A program made the position numbers and the translations under genes. Under the pieces are notes generated by a model. That model had not been told where the DNA came from, searched no databases, and saw only the letters and a program-made list of their open reading frames with translations. Below, piece after piece: positions 15,361-24,449 of a stretch of DNA of 64,000 nucleotides. The first letter of the stretch is position 1. Each line of letters starts with the position of its first letter. The stretch is from Mucilaginibacter gossypiicola (lineage in GTDB: Bacteria > Bacteroidota > Bacteroidia > Sphingobacteriales > Sphingobacteriaceae), in contig NZ_FOCL01000004.1 in the NCBI RefSeq assembly GCF_900110105.1, positions 186,001 through 250,000 on the forward strand, in the 5' to 3' direction.

Positions 15361-16695
15361 TTACCTGCTAAAAGTCAATCGTTTGCCAGCTTTACCTTCA
15401 ATAAGACTTCCGTTGGCGTAAGCCAGGTTACCCGATATTAAAGTATAAGCTACCTGTGAGCGGAATGTGTTGCCTTCAAACGGGCTCCAGTTACATTTAT
15501 ACAGGATATTGTTTTTATTTACGTTCCATGGTTTGTTAAGGTTAACCAGTACTAAGTCGGCCCAATAACCTTCGCGGATGAAGCCGCGTTTTTCTATCTG
15601 GAAAAGGGTGGCTACGTTGTGCGCCATTTTTTCTGCTATTTGCTCAAGGCTTATTTTGCCGTGATGGTACAGCTCAAGCATGGCTGGTAAAGCGTGTTGA
15701 ACCAATGGGCCGCCGGACGGGGCCTGCAGATAAGGCTGCTCTTTTTCTTCAATGGTATGTGGGGCATGATCTGTAGCAATAACGTCAATCCTTCCGTCAA
15801 GTACAGCACGTAAAATACCATCACGGTCTGCCTCCGTTTTTACTGCCGGGTTCCACTTAATATAGTTGCCTTTGGTTTCATAATCTGCATCAGTAAACCA
15901 CAAGTGATGGATGCAGGCTTCAGCAGTAATTCGCTTATCTTTTAGCGGGATTGTGTTGTCAAAAAGATGTGTTTCGCGCTCGGTAGAAATATGTAAAATA
16001 TGCAGGCGGGTGTTGTGTTTTTTTGCCAGCTCAATCGCCATTGATGACGACAAGTAACAAGCCTCCGCACTCCTGATTTTTGGATGCATCTGCACCGGTA
16101 TATTTTCGCCAAGCAGTTGTTTGTAATGGGCAAGATTGCTCTTGATTGTTGCCTCATCTTCGCAGTGCGTAGCAATCAACATTGGTGATTGTGCAAACAG
16201 TTTTTCAAGCGTGTGCGGGTCATCAACCAGCATGTTCCCGGTAGAGGATCCCATGAATACTTTTATACCGCAAACTTTGCTGGTGTCAGTGCGCAAAACC
16301 TCGTCCAGGTTGTTGTTGGATGCGCCCATAAAAAACGAATAATTGGCCAGCGAATTTCTCGAAGCGATCTGGTATTTATCTTCCAAAAGTTCCTGCGTTA
16401 AGGTGTTCGGCACGGTGTTCGGCATCTCCATAAATGAAGTGATACCACCGGCAACAGCAGCGCGTGATTCGGTATAAATATCGGCTTTGTAAGTCAAGCC
16501 CGGTTCGCGAAAATGTACCTGATCGTCGATGCAGCCAGGAAGCAAATGCAGGCCTTCTGCGTTGATGATTTCATCGGCTTGCGCGTCAATTATAGAATCG
16601 ATACGGTCTATCAAACCATCTTTGATCAATACATCGGCAACGTATTGTTTATGTTCGTTAACTATGGTGGCTGCTTTTATCAGGATTGTAGACAT
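15361..16695 (-). CDS. pyrC: dihydroorotase
   Basis: The 444-residue amidohydrolase has DDQVHFREPGLTYKADIYTE near the N-terminus, SFMEMPNT, KVFMGSSTGNM (carbamylated Lys position), ATHCEDE, LHILHISTERE and IATDHAPHT. These are the metal and substrate sites of class I dihydroorotase, which closes carbamoyl-aspartate to dihydroorotate in pyrimidine synthesis. The first metal-binding HxH motif reads QVH (Gln59 in place of His); I recall this as common in Bacteroidota members. Length is normal. Stands alone, next to repeats on both sides. Confidence 0.9.
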   Translation of the reverse strand: MSTILIKAATIVNEHKQYVADVLIKDGLIDRIDSIIDAQADEIINAEGLHLLPGCIDDQVHFREPGLTYKADIYTESRAAVAGGITSFMEMPNTVPNTLTQELLEDKYQIASRNSLANYSFFMGASNNNLDEVLRTDTSKVCGIKVFMGSSTGNMLVDDPHTLEKLFAQSPMLIATHCEDEATIKSNLAHYKQLLGENIPVQMHPKIRSAEACYLSSSMAIELAKKHNTRLHILHISTERETHLFDNTIPLKDKRITAEACIHHLWFTDADYETKGNYIKWNPAVKTEADRDGILRAVLDGRIDVIATDHAPHTIEEKEQPYLQAPSGGPLVQHALPAMLELYHHGKISLEQIAEKMAHNVATLFQIEKRGFIREGYWADLVLVNLNKPWNVNKNNILYKCNWSPFEGNTFRSQVAYTLISGNLAYANGSLIEGKAGKRLTFSR

Positions 16696-16702
16696 GGGCT
16701 GA

Positions 16703-16737
16703 TTTCGGATTTGGAAATTTCGATTTCGGATTTATTA
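16703..16737. repeat. short word repeat (ATTTCGGATTT type)
   Basis: GATTTCGGATTTGG, ATTTCGATTTCGGATTT are loose copies of one word directly upstream of pyrC; the reverse complement type (CCGAAATC) recurs at 57828-57860. Confidence 0.45.
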
Positions 16738-16754
16738 ATATGATGCTTGTAACA

Positions 16755-16795
16755 GGTCAAACTTACGAAGTTTTTGAAACTTCGTAAGTTTGACC
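16755..16795. repeat. perfect 19-bp stem palindrome, family C copy 2
   Basis: Left arm 16755-16773 and right arm 16777-16795 are exact reverse complements with three bases between them; the inner 29 nt match family C copy 1 (15239-15267) except one base. Lies between pyrC and the HxlR gene, both on the minus strand; there is no T tract, so it is not a classical terminator. Confidence 0.85.
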
Positions 16796-16807
16796 TCGGA
16801 AATGCAA

Positions 16808-17224
16808 TTACATTTCGGCAAAAGCTTGCTCAGTAGGGAACTCTCCCAAACTCCTGTAAATAGGCATCCCATTTGCTTCGCTGTCTTCAACCGCCCATTT
16901 AGACATCGCATACATTACCGGTCGTAAGCCCATGCCTGTTTCACTGAGCCGGTAGGTTACATGCGGCGGCACAACAGGTTTAGATTCTCTTATGATGATG
17001 CCGTCAGCTTCCAGTTGTTTCAGGTGTTGGATCAGCATTTTTTCGGTAATAGTTGGGATAGATTTTTTTAGTTCGCCGTAGCGTTTGCCGCCGGCTAACA
17101 GGTGGAATAAAATGATAGGTTTCCAATATCCGCCTATACGCTCCATTACATAAGTTACGGGGCATTCTTTAAACGCAGCTTGTTTGTTTTCCTGTATGGT
17201 TGAGCTTTCTTTTATAGCTGTCAT
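16808..17224 (-). CDS. HxlR family transcriptional regulator
   Basis: A 138-residue winged-helix regulator: ECPVTYVMERIGGYWKPIIL, then GELKKSIPTITEKMLIQHLK and ADGIIIRES, VTYRLSETG. The N-terminal Cys in ECPV is the position of the redox-sensing cysteine in YodB/HxlR relatives, so it may respond to electrophiles or oxidants (inference). The ATG at 17224 is preferred over a GTG at 17236. It is transcribed divergently from the NAD(P)H-binding oxidoreductase gene at 17306, the usual target arrangement; the operator lies between them. Confidence 0.9.
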   Translation of the reverse strand: MTAIKESSTIQENKQAAFKECPVTYVMERIGGYWKPIILFHLLAGGKRYGELKKSIPTITEKMLIQHLKQLEADGIIIRESKPVVPPHVTYRLSETGMGLRPVMYAMSKWAVEDSEANGMPIYRSLGEFPTEQAFAEM

Positions 17225-17242
17225 GGTGATACACACTTTGGG

Positions 17243-17268
17243 GTAAGTACTTGTAAAAAAGTAAGTAC
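17243..17268. promoter_or_regulatory. likely HxlR operator (two GTAAGTAC boxes)
   Basis: GTAAGTAC occurs at 17243-17250 and again at 17261-17268, so the half-sites are 18 bp apart, roughly two helical turns. The second box lies between the -33 and -7 elements of the oxidoreductase promoter, and the first just upstream of it, as expected for a repressor that also controls its own divergent gene. Confidence 0.6.
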
Positions 17269-17281
17269 AAAAATACCTTTG
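17251..17281 (+). promoter_or_regulatory. Bacteroidota promoter of the NAD(P)H-binding oxidoreductase gene
   Basis: TTG at 17251-17253, 20 nt, then TACCTTTG at 17274-17281: the TAnnTTTG -7 element and TTG -33 element of the Bacteroidota housekeeping sigma factor. The start ATG is 24 nt downstream. Confidence 0.65.
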
Positions 17282-17305
17282 CTTTCAAATAAAAACAAAA
17301 ACATT

Positions 17306-18190
17306 ATGAAAATTATAGTAACAGGTTCAACAGGCAATATAAGCAAACCTTTAACACAAACTTTAATTGCCGCAGGGCATAACGTAACAGTAATTAGCAG
17401 CAATGCCGATAAGGCAGCAGAGATAGAATCATTAGGCGCTAAAGCTGCAATTGGCTCATTGGCCGATGCCGATTTCTTAACACAAACATTTACCGGTCCC
17501 GATGCACTTTACGCCATGGTACCGCCAAGTTTTAGCGCCGAAAGCTTAAGAGCTTATCAAAATGAAACAGGTAAAAGTTACGCCGAAGCTATCAAACGGT
17601 CGGGTATAAAAAAAGTAGTTGCGTTAAGCAGCATCGGTGCGCATTTGGATAGTGGTGTCGGGCCGATAAAAGGCATTCACGATGTTGAGGGCATTTTGAG
17701 TGGATTGGACGGTGCAGCTGTTAAATTTATCCGTGCGCCATTCTTCTATATTAATTTTTTCAGCAACATCCCGCTTATCAAACATCAGGGCATCATCGGC
17801 TCAAATTACCCGGCAGACGCAAGGTTAATCATGGTACATCCTAAAGATATTGCCGCAGCTATTGCTGAGGAGTTGCAACAGGATTTTGCCGGTAAAAGTG
17901 TTAGGTACATTGTAAGCGATGAGTCAACGCCTGGTGATGTAGCCGCTGTTTTGGGTGAGGCTATTGGTAAGCCCGGCTTGCCATGGATTGAATTTACGGA
18001 TGAACAGCTTGCCGAAGGTTTACAACAGGCAGGTGTTCCGCCCGAAATGACCCGCAACTTTGTTGAAATGGGTACCGCGGTGAAAAGCGGAAAAATTTGG
18101 GAAGATTATGATAAGCATAAACCTGCAGTATCAGGCAAGGTAAGTTTGCAGGATTTCGCTAAGGAGTTTGCAGAAGTGTATAATGCTTAA
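17306..18190 (+). CDS. NmrA/SDR-like NAD(P)H-binding oxidoreductase
   Basis: The 294-residue protein begins MKIIVTGSTGNISKPLTQTL, an atypical SDR Rossmann motif (GxxGxxS), then VISSNADKAAEIESLGAKAA and VVALSSIGAH. This matches NmrA-like azoreductase/quinone-reductase relatives (YtfG/QOR2 type). It probably reduces quinones or reactive carbonyls with NAD(P)H. The divergent HxlR regulator and shared operator suggest induction by electrophilic or oxidising compounds (inference). Confidence 0.85.
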   Translation: MKIIVTGSTGNISKPLTQTLIAAGHNVTVISSNADKAAEIESLGAKAAIGSLADADFLTQTFTGPDALYAMVPPSFSAESLRAYQNETGKSYAEAIKRSGIKKVVALSSIGAHLDSGVGPIKGIHDVEGILSGLDGAAVKFIRAPFFYINFFSNIPLIKHQGIIGSNYPADARLIMVHPKDIAAAIAEELQQDFAGKSVRYIVSDESTPGDVAAVLGEAIGKPGLPWIEFTDEQLAEGLQQAGVPPEMTRNFVEMGTAVKSGKIWEDYDKHKPAVSGKVSLQDFAKEFAEVYNA

Positions 18191-18210
18191 GTAAGTAAAT
18201 AAAAAATCAC

Positions 18211-18323
18211 GTCATTGCGAGGCGCGAAATGGAAATGAGCCTAAGGCGCGACGTGGCAATCCCTTAGCCGTGCAGAGCGTTCATACATTGGCTACGAGAT
18301 TGCCGCGCTACGCTCGCAATGAC
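18211..18323. repeat. family A palindromic repeat
   Basis: Ends GTCATTGCGAGGC (18211) and GCTCGCAATGAC (18312-18323); inner GCAATCCC/ATTGCC parts also repeat. Non-coding, 20 nt after the oxidoreductase stop. Confidence 0.75.
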
Positions 18324-18335
18324 ATGGTTTTTATT

Positions 18336-18421
18336 TGTTCTTGTTTCTTGACTCCTGATTTCTTGCCTCCTTTGTTCCTTCATTAGTCTCCTGACTCTTG
18401 TTTTCTTGACTCTCCAAACTA
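18336..18421. repeat. pyrimidine-rich word repeat (CTTGACTCCTGATTTCTTG type)
   Basis: Repeated TTCTTG, GACTC and CTGAC words on one strand, from 18336 to the promoter of the helicase gene. Non-coding and compositionally unlike its neighbours. Confidence 0.5.
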
Positions 18422-18450
18422 ATTTCCTGACACCGCCATGTTTTGGGCAA

Positions 18451-18482
18451 TTGTTCCTACTTCAACAAAAAGCCTATCTTTG
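18451..18482 (+). promoter_or_regulatory. Bacteroidota promoter of the DEAD-box helicase operon
   Basis: TTG at 18451-18453, 21 nt, then TATCTTTG at 18475-18482. The ATG at 18487 is only 4 nt after the -7 element, so the transcript must be leaderless or nearly so. Confidence 0.65.
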
Positions 18483-18486
18483 CGGC

Positions 18487-19839
18487 ATGGCAGTAACCTT
18501 TGAAGATTTTAAATTTAACCGGCAAATTTTGAACGCGATAGCCGATGCCGGTTATACCGAAGCTACGCCTATTCAGCAAAAGGCTATTCCGCCTATATTG
18601 AACGGGCAGGATGTGATGGGTATAGCGCAAACAGGTACCGGTAAAACGGCAGCCTATGTGTTACCTATTATCATGAAGCTGAAATATGCCCAGGGCGAAC
18701 ATGCCCGTGCGTTGATCATTTCGCCTACGCGCGAACTGGCCATGCAGATTGAGGAAAACATCAGGGCTTTTGCCGCTTATACTGATTTACGGGTTGTTTT
18801 GCTTTACGGAGGCCTCGGCCCCAAAACACAAATAGAGCAGGTAAAAAAAGGCGTAGATATCATTGTGGCTACGCCGGGCAGGTTTATGGATATTTACCTT
18901 GCCGGGCATATCATGACCAAACCATTGCAGGTGTTGGTGCTTGACGAAGCCGATAAAATGATGGATATGGGCTTTATGCCCCAGATAAACCGAATATTGG
19001 AAGTGGTGCCCGTGAAAAGGCAAAACCTGCTTTTTTCGGCTACCATGAGTGAGAAGGTACACCAGCTTTCGGCCAACTTTTTGGAGTTTCCTACGGTTAT
19101 TGAGGTTACACCACAGGCTACGCCGGCACAAACGGTTAACCAGCATTTATATCATGTGCCCAATATTAAAACCAAAATAAACCTGCTCAAAAAACTGCTC
19201 GATAACGAAGGGGAGATCACCAAACTGATTGTTTTTTGTAAAACCCGGGCAGTGGCCGAAGATGTATTTAAATTCCTTACCCGAAAATTTGGCGAAGAGG
19301 AAGTGAAAGTACTCCACGCCAATAAGGGACAAAATACACGTATCAATTCCATCAATTCATTCAAAAACGATGATGTGAAGATATTGGTAGCTACCGATGT
19401 AGCATCACGGGGAATTGATGTAAGTGATGTAAGCCACGTAATTAACTTTGATGTGCCGGTGGTTTATGAAGATTATGTACACAGGATTGGCCGTACAGGT
19501 CGTGCGCTGCAATCTGGTGAGGCCATTACTTTTGCTACACCATCTGAAGAGTATTATATCCGCAAAATTGAAAAACTCATCAAGCAAACCATCCCGGTTG
19601 AAAATATTCCCGATGATGTGTTTATTGAGGAAACCCCATATGAGGAACGCCAGGATCAGGCTCGGGAAATAGATACTCAAAAACGTAAAGAAGATCCCGA
19701 TTTTAAAGGGGCTTTCCACGAAAAGAAATCCCTTAACCAGCGTAAAAAGTTTGATGCCAATAAGGATAAAGCTAAATACGGCTCAAAGGCGGCAAGGCAG
19801 GGTAGCGGCCGATCATCCAAAAGCAAAAAAAGACACTAA
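18487..19839 (+). CDS. DEAD-box ATP-dependent RNA helicase
   Basis: All helicase motifs are present in order: Q motif FNRQILNAIADAGYTEATPI, AQTGTGKT (I), PTRELA (Ia), TPGR (Ib), DEAD (II), SAT (III), FCKT (IV), ATDVASRGID (V) and HRIGRTGR (VI). The C-terminal 60 residues are basic (KSKKRH end), giving non-specific RNA binding as in RhlE/CsdA types. It unwinds structured RNA in ribosome assembly or mRNA decay. The ATG at 18487 fits the Q motif; the upstream open frame from 18406 is not needed. First gene of a four-gene run with gldC. Confidence 0.93.
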   Translation: MAVTFEDFKFNRQILNAIADAGYTEATPIQQKAIPPILNGQDVMGIAQTGTGKTAAYVLPIIMKLKYAQGEHARALIISPTRELAMQIEENIRAFAAYTDLRVVLLYGGLGPKTQIEQVKKGVDIIVATPGRFMDIYLAGHIMTKPLQVLVLDEADKMMDMGFMPQINRILEVVPVKRQNLLFSATMSEKVHQLSANFLEFPTVIEVTPQATPAQTVNQHLYHVPNIKTKINLLKKLLDNEGEITKLIVFCKTRAVAEDVFKFLTRKFGEEEVKVLHANKGQNTRINSINSFKNDDVKILVATDVASRGIDVSDVSHVINFDVPVVYEDYVHRIGRTGRALQSGEAITFATPSEEYYIRKIEKLIKQTIPVENIPDDVFIEETPYEERQDQAREIDTQKRKEDPDFKGAFHEKKSLNQRKKFDANKDKAKYGSKAARQGSGRSSKSKKRH

Positions 19840-19848
19840 GCCCAATCA

Positions 19849-20115
19849 ATGAAATTCAGATTTACCCCTTTAAACTTTTTTACCGCGTTTTTGGTGGCGG
19901 TAGCAGCCTATGTTTTTATTTATGGAGCCGGTATAGCCGGACGACCGCTTGAACATTGGGGAGGCACAATAGGCTGGATCTTTTTACTGTTTGCCTTTGT
20001 GGTTTTTGTGATTGATATCATGTTCCGCAACTTTTTTATCGAAACCAAAAAAATATGGATGGTGGAGACATTCTTCATTGTTCTGGTTATTATTATATTC
20101 TTACTTGTTAAATAA
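19849..20115 (+). CDS. small three-helix membrane protein upstream of gldC
   Basis: Three hydrophobic segments (about residues 8-26, 38-58, 67-87) separated by GRPLEHWGGTIG and RNFFIETKKIWMVE. No known family recognised. Spaced 9 nt from the helicase stop and 8 nt from gldC, so co-transcribed. Role unknown. Confidence 0.75.
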   Translation: MKFRFTPLNFFTAFLVAVAAYVFIYGAGIAGRPLEHWGGTIGWIFLLFAFVVFVIDIMFRNFFIETKKIWMVETFFIVLVIIIFLLVK

Positions 20116-20123
20116 AATTTGAA

Positions 20124-20456
20124 ATGAAAACCGCTGAAATAAAGCTTACCGTTACGCTTGATGATAATAACGTTCCTGAACATATCCTTTGGGAATCAAC
20201 CGATTCAACTAACAAAGAGGCCCTGCCTGTAAAATCAATGATGCTTGCCCTTTGGGACCAGAGCTACCAGAATACCCTGCGTATCGATCTGTGGACAAAG
20301 GATATGCCTGTTGATGAGATGAAACGCTTTTTTTACGAAACCCTGCAAACCATGGGCGACAGTTTTTTGCGTGCAACCGGCGAAAAAAACATAGTAGAGG
20401 ACCTGCGCGACTACTGTGCCCACTTTGCCGATAAAATGGAGATCACTCAAAAATAA
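20124..20456 (+). CDS. gldC: gliding motility protein GldC
   Basis: The 110-residue cytoplasmic protein begins MKTAEIKLTVTLDDNNVPEH and contains the family phrases KSMMLALWDQSYQNTLRIDL and GDSFLRATGEKNIVEDLRDY. GldC is a small protein needed for full gliding and linked to the type IX secretion/gliding apparatus in Flavobacterium; its biochemistry is not known. Length is normal. It is embedded in an operon of membrane proteins here. Confidence 0.92.
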   Translation: MKTAEIKLTVTLDDNNVPEHILWESTDSTNKEALPVKSMMLALWDQSYQNTLRIDLWTKDMPVDEMKRFFYETLQTMGDSFLRATGEKNIVEDLRDYCAHFADKMEITQK

Positions 20457-20466
20457 TAACCTAAAT

Positions 20467-20904
20467 ATGCGCCTTAGCTCAATTTTATCATTTGTAGGCT
20501 TTGCCCTGCTATTTGCAGCAACTTATTGCCCTCTGCTGCGGGTGTTTCACGTAACCAGCTGGAATATTTATAAGCTTAACCAGCCGTATGGCCTGGTGCT
20601 TTTGTTGGTAGCGGTTGTTGGCATCATTGTATCGTTCCTTAACCAGGCTAAAATTATGCGTGTTACTGCCTGGCTTTCGGTGGCGCTTGTTGTGCTCTTG
20701 CTGGTTGCCGCCATTATGAAAGTAAATTCGGCATTCAGTTTTATACCGTTCAAGGGTATCAATAAATTTTTAACCAGTCAGCTTAAATTTCAGTGGGGTT
20801 GGTATGTAATGTTTGCCGGTCCGGTTTTGGCTTTGATTGGGGCTTTGAGTAGTAAACCAAAGGTTTTTATACCTGTTGCTACCGATACTTCAGAAGTAAA
20901 TTAA
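20467..20904 (+). CDS. 145-residue four-helix membrane protein
   Basis: Four membrane helices (about residues 4-24, 43-63, 69-90, 112-135), with a hydrophilic C-terminal tail (FIPVATDTSEVN). The ATG at 20467 lies just after gldC's stop, whereas the open frame from 20416 overlaps gldC. No family recognised; last gene of the helicase-gldC operon. Confidence 0.72.
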   Translation: MRLSSILSFVGFALLFAATYCPLLRVFHVTSWNIYKLNQPYGLVLLLVAVVGIIVSFLNQAKIMRVTAWLSVALVVLLLVAAIMKVNSAFSFIPFKGINKFLTSQLKFQWGWYVMFAGPVLALIGALSSKPKVFIPVATDTSEVN

Positions 20905-20991
20905 TATTCCTGGTATGTTTTATTGGCTGTAATGTTAACATTACAGCTTTTTTTTAAACATATTTGTAATTCAGATTAATACGAATACCTA

Positions 20992-23900
20992 ATGTTAAAA
21001 TTTTCTTTTCGCCAGCAGGTTTTAGCGGGCTTTGTGGTATCAATTATACTTGTCTTCATAGTTGGCGTTTTGTCTTACACCAGTATCCGCCAGTTTGAGG
21101 ATGACAATGTTTGGGTTGATCATACACAAAACGTTATTCGCTCGTCAAATAATCTGTTGCAGCATTTAATTGATGCCGAAACAGGAATGCGTGGTTATGG
21201 GGCAACCAACAAAAAAACATTTCTTGATCCTTATAACGAGGCACTTCCCCGTATTGGTGTTGACTTGCAGGAGTTGCGTGACCTTACTAAAGACAACTTG
21301 GTTCAACAAGCGCGCATAGATTCGTTAACATCATTAGTATCGTCACAACGCGCTATATTAAAAACAGATATTGATACCCGCGAGGCCAAAGGTTTGGACT
21401 TTATGGTGCAAAACGATATGTTTTTGAATGGCAAGCACAATATGGACGTGATCAGATCGACTATAGCCAACATTATCAAATCGGAAAGCCAGTTTTTACA
21501 GGATCGTAAAAAAAGTTCGGAGACGGCTTCCGATAGGGCTATTCTCATTATTATTTGCGGTACAATTACTTTTCTGATCATTATACTAATATTGTTCTTC
21601 TACATCCAAAAAACGTTTGATCAGCAAAAGAAAATTGAAGAGGAGATCAGGGTTGCCAATATTGAGCTTGGTAAAGTACTTGCCGATAATGAAGCCAAAA
21701 ACTGGCTGCTTACAGGTACCGGTCAGCTCAACGAAAAAATGCAGGGCCAGCAGGTTGAAAAGGAACTGTCAAATAACATTTTGTCTGAAGTTTGTACTTA
21801 CACCAATGCTGCCGCGGGTACGTTTTACCTGTTTAATGAAGCCAACGAAAAACTGGAGCTTTATGCTTCATATGCTTTCCACAATCCTGATTTTGTTAAA
21901 AAATCTGTTCAAATGGGCGAAGGCTGGCTTGGCCAGGTAGCTAAAGACGGTAAGGCAGCCGTGGTAAAAGGCAAATTGAATGATAAGCTTGAGCTTTCCT
22001 CATCGGTATTAAAAACTGAACTTGCCGAATCATTTATTATACCTTTCTTTTTTGATAAAAAGCTAAAAGGTGTAACGGAGATTGCATTTAATGAAGGAAT
22101 TTCAAAAAATAAATCTGAATATCTTTTAGCTATCGCCAATGATATCGGCATAGCTGTCAATACTTCGCAGGCGCGTACCATTATGCACGACCTGTACGAG
22201 GAAACACAGCAACAGGCCGAAGAGTTGGAGGCACAACAGGAAGAGCTTCGTGTTACAAACGAAGAGCTTGTTCAAAAAACAGAAGAGCTACAAGCCTCGG
22301 AAGAAGAACTTCGGGTACAGCAGGAAGAACTGCGAACTACCAACGCTGAGTTGGAAGAAAAAGCCAGTTTGCTTGAAGAAAAGAACCAGGCTATTGAAGA
22401 GGCCCGCCAGGCCATCAACCTTAAAGTTGATGAACTGGAAACCACAGGTAAATACAAATCGGAGTTTTTGGCCAACATGAGCCACGAATTGCGCACCCCG
22501 CTTAACAGTATCCTGGTGCTGGCCCGTATCCTGAAGGATAACAAACCAGCTAACCTTTCTGAAGACCAGATTAAATATGCCAGCGTGATATTTAACGCCG
22601 GTAATGATTTGCTTACCCTGATTAATGATATCCTCGATCTTTCAAAAATCGAATCGGGTAAGCTGGATATGCAAAATGAGGATATTAAGGTAAAAGATAT
22701 CGTTGGCGATATGGAGATGCTGTTTGCAGAGGTAGCCAGCAACAAAAAGATCAATTATACTACAAGCATCAGTAAAGACTTACCGCAAACTATATTTACC
22801 GATAAGGTACGTATTGAACAGGTAATCAAAAACCTGTTGAGCAATGCTTTTAAATTTACTTCCGAAAACGGTTCGATTTCGATAAACGTAAGGCCGGGTG
22901 TTAAGGAAAAAACTATCAGCTTTGCCATCAAGGATTCGGGTATCGGAATTCCGGCTGATAAACAAAAAGTAATATTTGAGGCATTTCAGCAGGCCGATGG
23001 TTCAACAAGCCGTAAATATGGCGGCACCGGTTTGGGTTTATCTATAAGCCGTGAGCTTGCCTTCCTTTTGGGTGGCAGTATAAGCTTGAGCAGTGAGCCG
23101 GGTATAGGCAGCGAGTTTGTACTTACTGTGCCTCACGAGGCTAAGCTGGTGGCTACAGCTGAGGATGTGGTACTGCCAACCGCAGAAACCTTTAAAGCAA
23201 CTGCCGAATTTTTGGCGCCGGCTAAGGCCGCACAACGCGAGCCGGGCAGAGAGCCATTGGTGGTGATTGTTGAGGATGATAAAAACTTCGCCAACATACT
23301 GCAGGATTACGCCCGTGATCATGGCTATAAATCAATTATGGTATACGAGGGCACTCGTGCTGTTGAAATTGTTAAAGAAGCCAGGCCTGATGCTGTGATA
23401 TTGGATATTATGCTGCCGGGTAAAGATGGCTGGCAGATATTAAAGGAGTTGAAGAACCACGAAGATACGATGCATATCCCGGTTCACCTGATGTCTGCCG
23501 GAGATGCTGCTGCAAACCGTGTGCGTAAGGAAGGGGCAATCAACTTCATGAAAAAGCCTATCAATACCGAAACGCTGGATAAGCTTTTTGCTGATATCAT
23601 GGTACAAAGCGGCACCAGGTTTAAACAGATACTGCTGGTTGAAGATCACAAGGCCCAAAGCCAGGCCCTGAAAGATCTGATGCAAAGCCAGGGTATCACT
23701 GTAGATCAGGCTTTTGATGGAGAGTCGGCGTTTAGGATGTTGCATGAAAATGAATATCAGTGCGTGATCCTTGACCTCAACCTGCCAGATATTTCAGGCC
23801 TCGACCTGTTAGATAAGATCAAGGAGGTTGATCGTTTTGCTTCATTGCCGGTTATTATAAATACCGCAATGGAACTTGATAAAACCTCAGTAAACAGGTT

Positions 23901-24447
23901 GATGCATTATGCCAATGCCATGGTAGTTAAAACTAATAAATCATCCGACAGGCTGATTGACGAGGTTAACCTATTCCTGAACAAGATCAGCGAAACTGCC
24001 AATACTCCAACGCCGCAGGCTGCACCCGCGGCATCTGCCAAACCTAAAACGTTAACTAAAGGCAAGGATGCCATTAAAGGCAAAAAAGTGCTTATTGTTG
24101 ATGACGATATGCGAAACATTTTTGCCTTGAGCAGCGCCCTTCAAAGCTATGACCTCGATGTAGAGATAGCTAACGACGGGGAGGAAGCTATAGCAAAACT
24201 GGAAGAGATAAAAAATATTGATATTGTGCTTATGGATATCATGATGCCCAAAATGGATGGCTACGAGGCTACCAGGCATGTCCGCAAGCAAAACAAATGG
24301 GCTAAGTTGCCCGTAATAGCATTAACTGCAAAAGCAATGAAGGATGACCGCGAAAAATGTATTGCGGCCGGAGCTAATGATTATATCACCAAACCGGTTG
24401 ATATGGACAGGCTCATTTCGTTAATGCAGTTGTGGCTTGAAAGTTAA
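20992..24447 (+). CDS. CHASE3-GAF hybrid histidine kinase with three receiver domains
   Basis: The 1151-residue protein has a first membrane helix (residues 8-30), a periplasmic CHASE3 sensor (31-180), a second helix (182-205), a GAF domain (about 260-392), a long coiled coil of EEL heptads (395-490), HisKA with H-box SHELRTPLNS (His498), a HATPase with NLLSNAFKFT, DSGIGIP and GGTGLGLSIS, and three REC domains with phospho-acceptors Asp805, Asp928 and Asp1082. REC2 lacks the usual PKMDG after its Asp (LNLPDISG). It heads a four-gene signalling cluster with CheR, CheB and a second hybrid kinase, 2 nt ahead of cheR. Confidence 0.93.
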   Translation: MLKFSFRQQVLAGFVVSIILVFIVGVLSYTSIRQFEDDNVWVDHTQNVIRSSNNLLQHLIDAETGMRGYGATNKKTFLDPYNEALPRIGVDLQELRDLTKDNLVQQARIDSLTSLVSSQRAILKTDIDTREAKGLDFMVQNDMFLNGKHNMDVIRSTIANIIKSESQFLQDRKKSSETASDRAILIIICGTITFLIIILILFFYIQKTFDQQKKIEEEIRVANIELGKVLADNEAKNWLLTGTGQLNEKMQGQQVEKELSNNILSEVCTYTNAAAGTFYLFNEANEKLELYASYAFHNPDFVKKSVQMGEGWLGQVAKDGKAAVVKGKLNDKLELSSSVLKTELAESFIIPFFFDKKLKGVTEIAFNEGISKNKSEYLLAIANDIGIAVNTSQARTIMHDLYEETQQQAEELEAQQEELRVTNEELVQKTEELQASEEELRVQQEELRTTNAELEEKASLLEEKNQAIEEARQAINLKVDELETTGKYKSEFLANMSHELRTPLNSILVLARILKDNKPANLSEDQIKYASVIFNAGNDLLTLINDILDLSKIESGKLDMQNEDIKVKDIVGDMEMLFAEVASNKKINYTTSISKDLPQTIFTDKVRIEQVIKNLLSNAFKFTSENGSISINVRPGVKEKTISFAIKDSGIGIPADKQKVIFEAFQQADGSTSRKYGGTGLGLSISRELAFLLGGSISLSSEPGIGSEFVLTVPHEAKLVATAEDVVLPTAETFKATAEFLAPAKAAQREPGREPLVVIVEDDKNFANILQDYARDHGYKSIMVYEGTRAVEIVKEARPDAVILDIMLPGKDGWQILKELKNHEDTMHIPVHLMSAGDAAANRVRKEGAINFMKKPINTETLDKLFADIMVQSGTRFKQILLVEDHKAQSQALKDLMQSQGITVDQAFDGESAFRMLHENEYQCVILDLNLPDISGLDLLDKIKEVDRFASLPVIINTAMELDKTSVNRLMHYANAMVVKTNKSSDRLIDEVNLFLNKISETANTPTPQAAPAASAKPKTLTKGKDAIKGKKVLIVDDDMRNIFALSSALQSYDLDVEIANDGEEAIAKLEEIKNIDIVLMDIMMPKMDGYEATRHVRKQNKWAKLPVIALTAKAMKDDREKCIAAGANDYITKPVDMDRLISLMQLWLES

Positions 24448-24449
24448 TT

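Noticed and set aside
22240..22470. Antisense ORFs across the kinase coiled coil
   Set aside because: They arise from the Glu-rich heptad codons (GAA/GAG), which read Ser/Leu/Phe-rich on the other strand.
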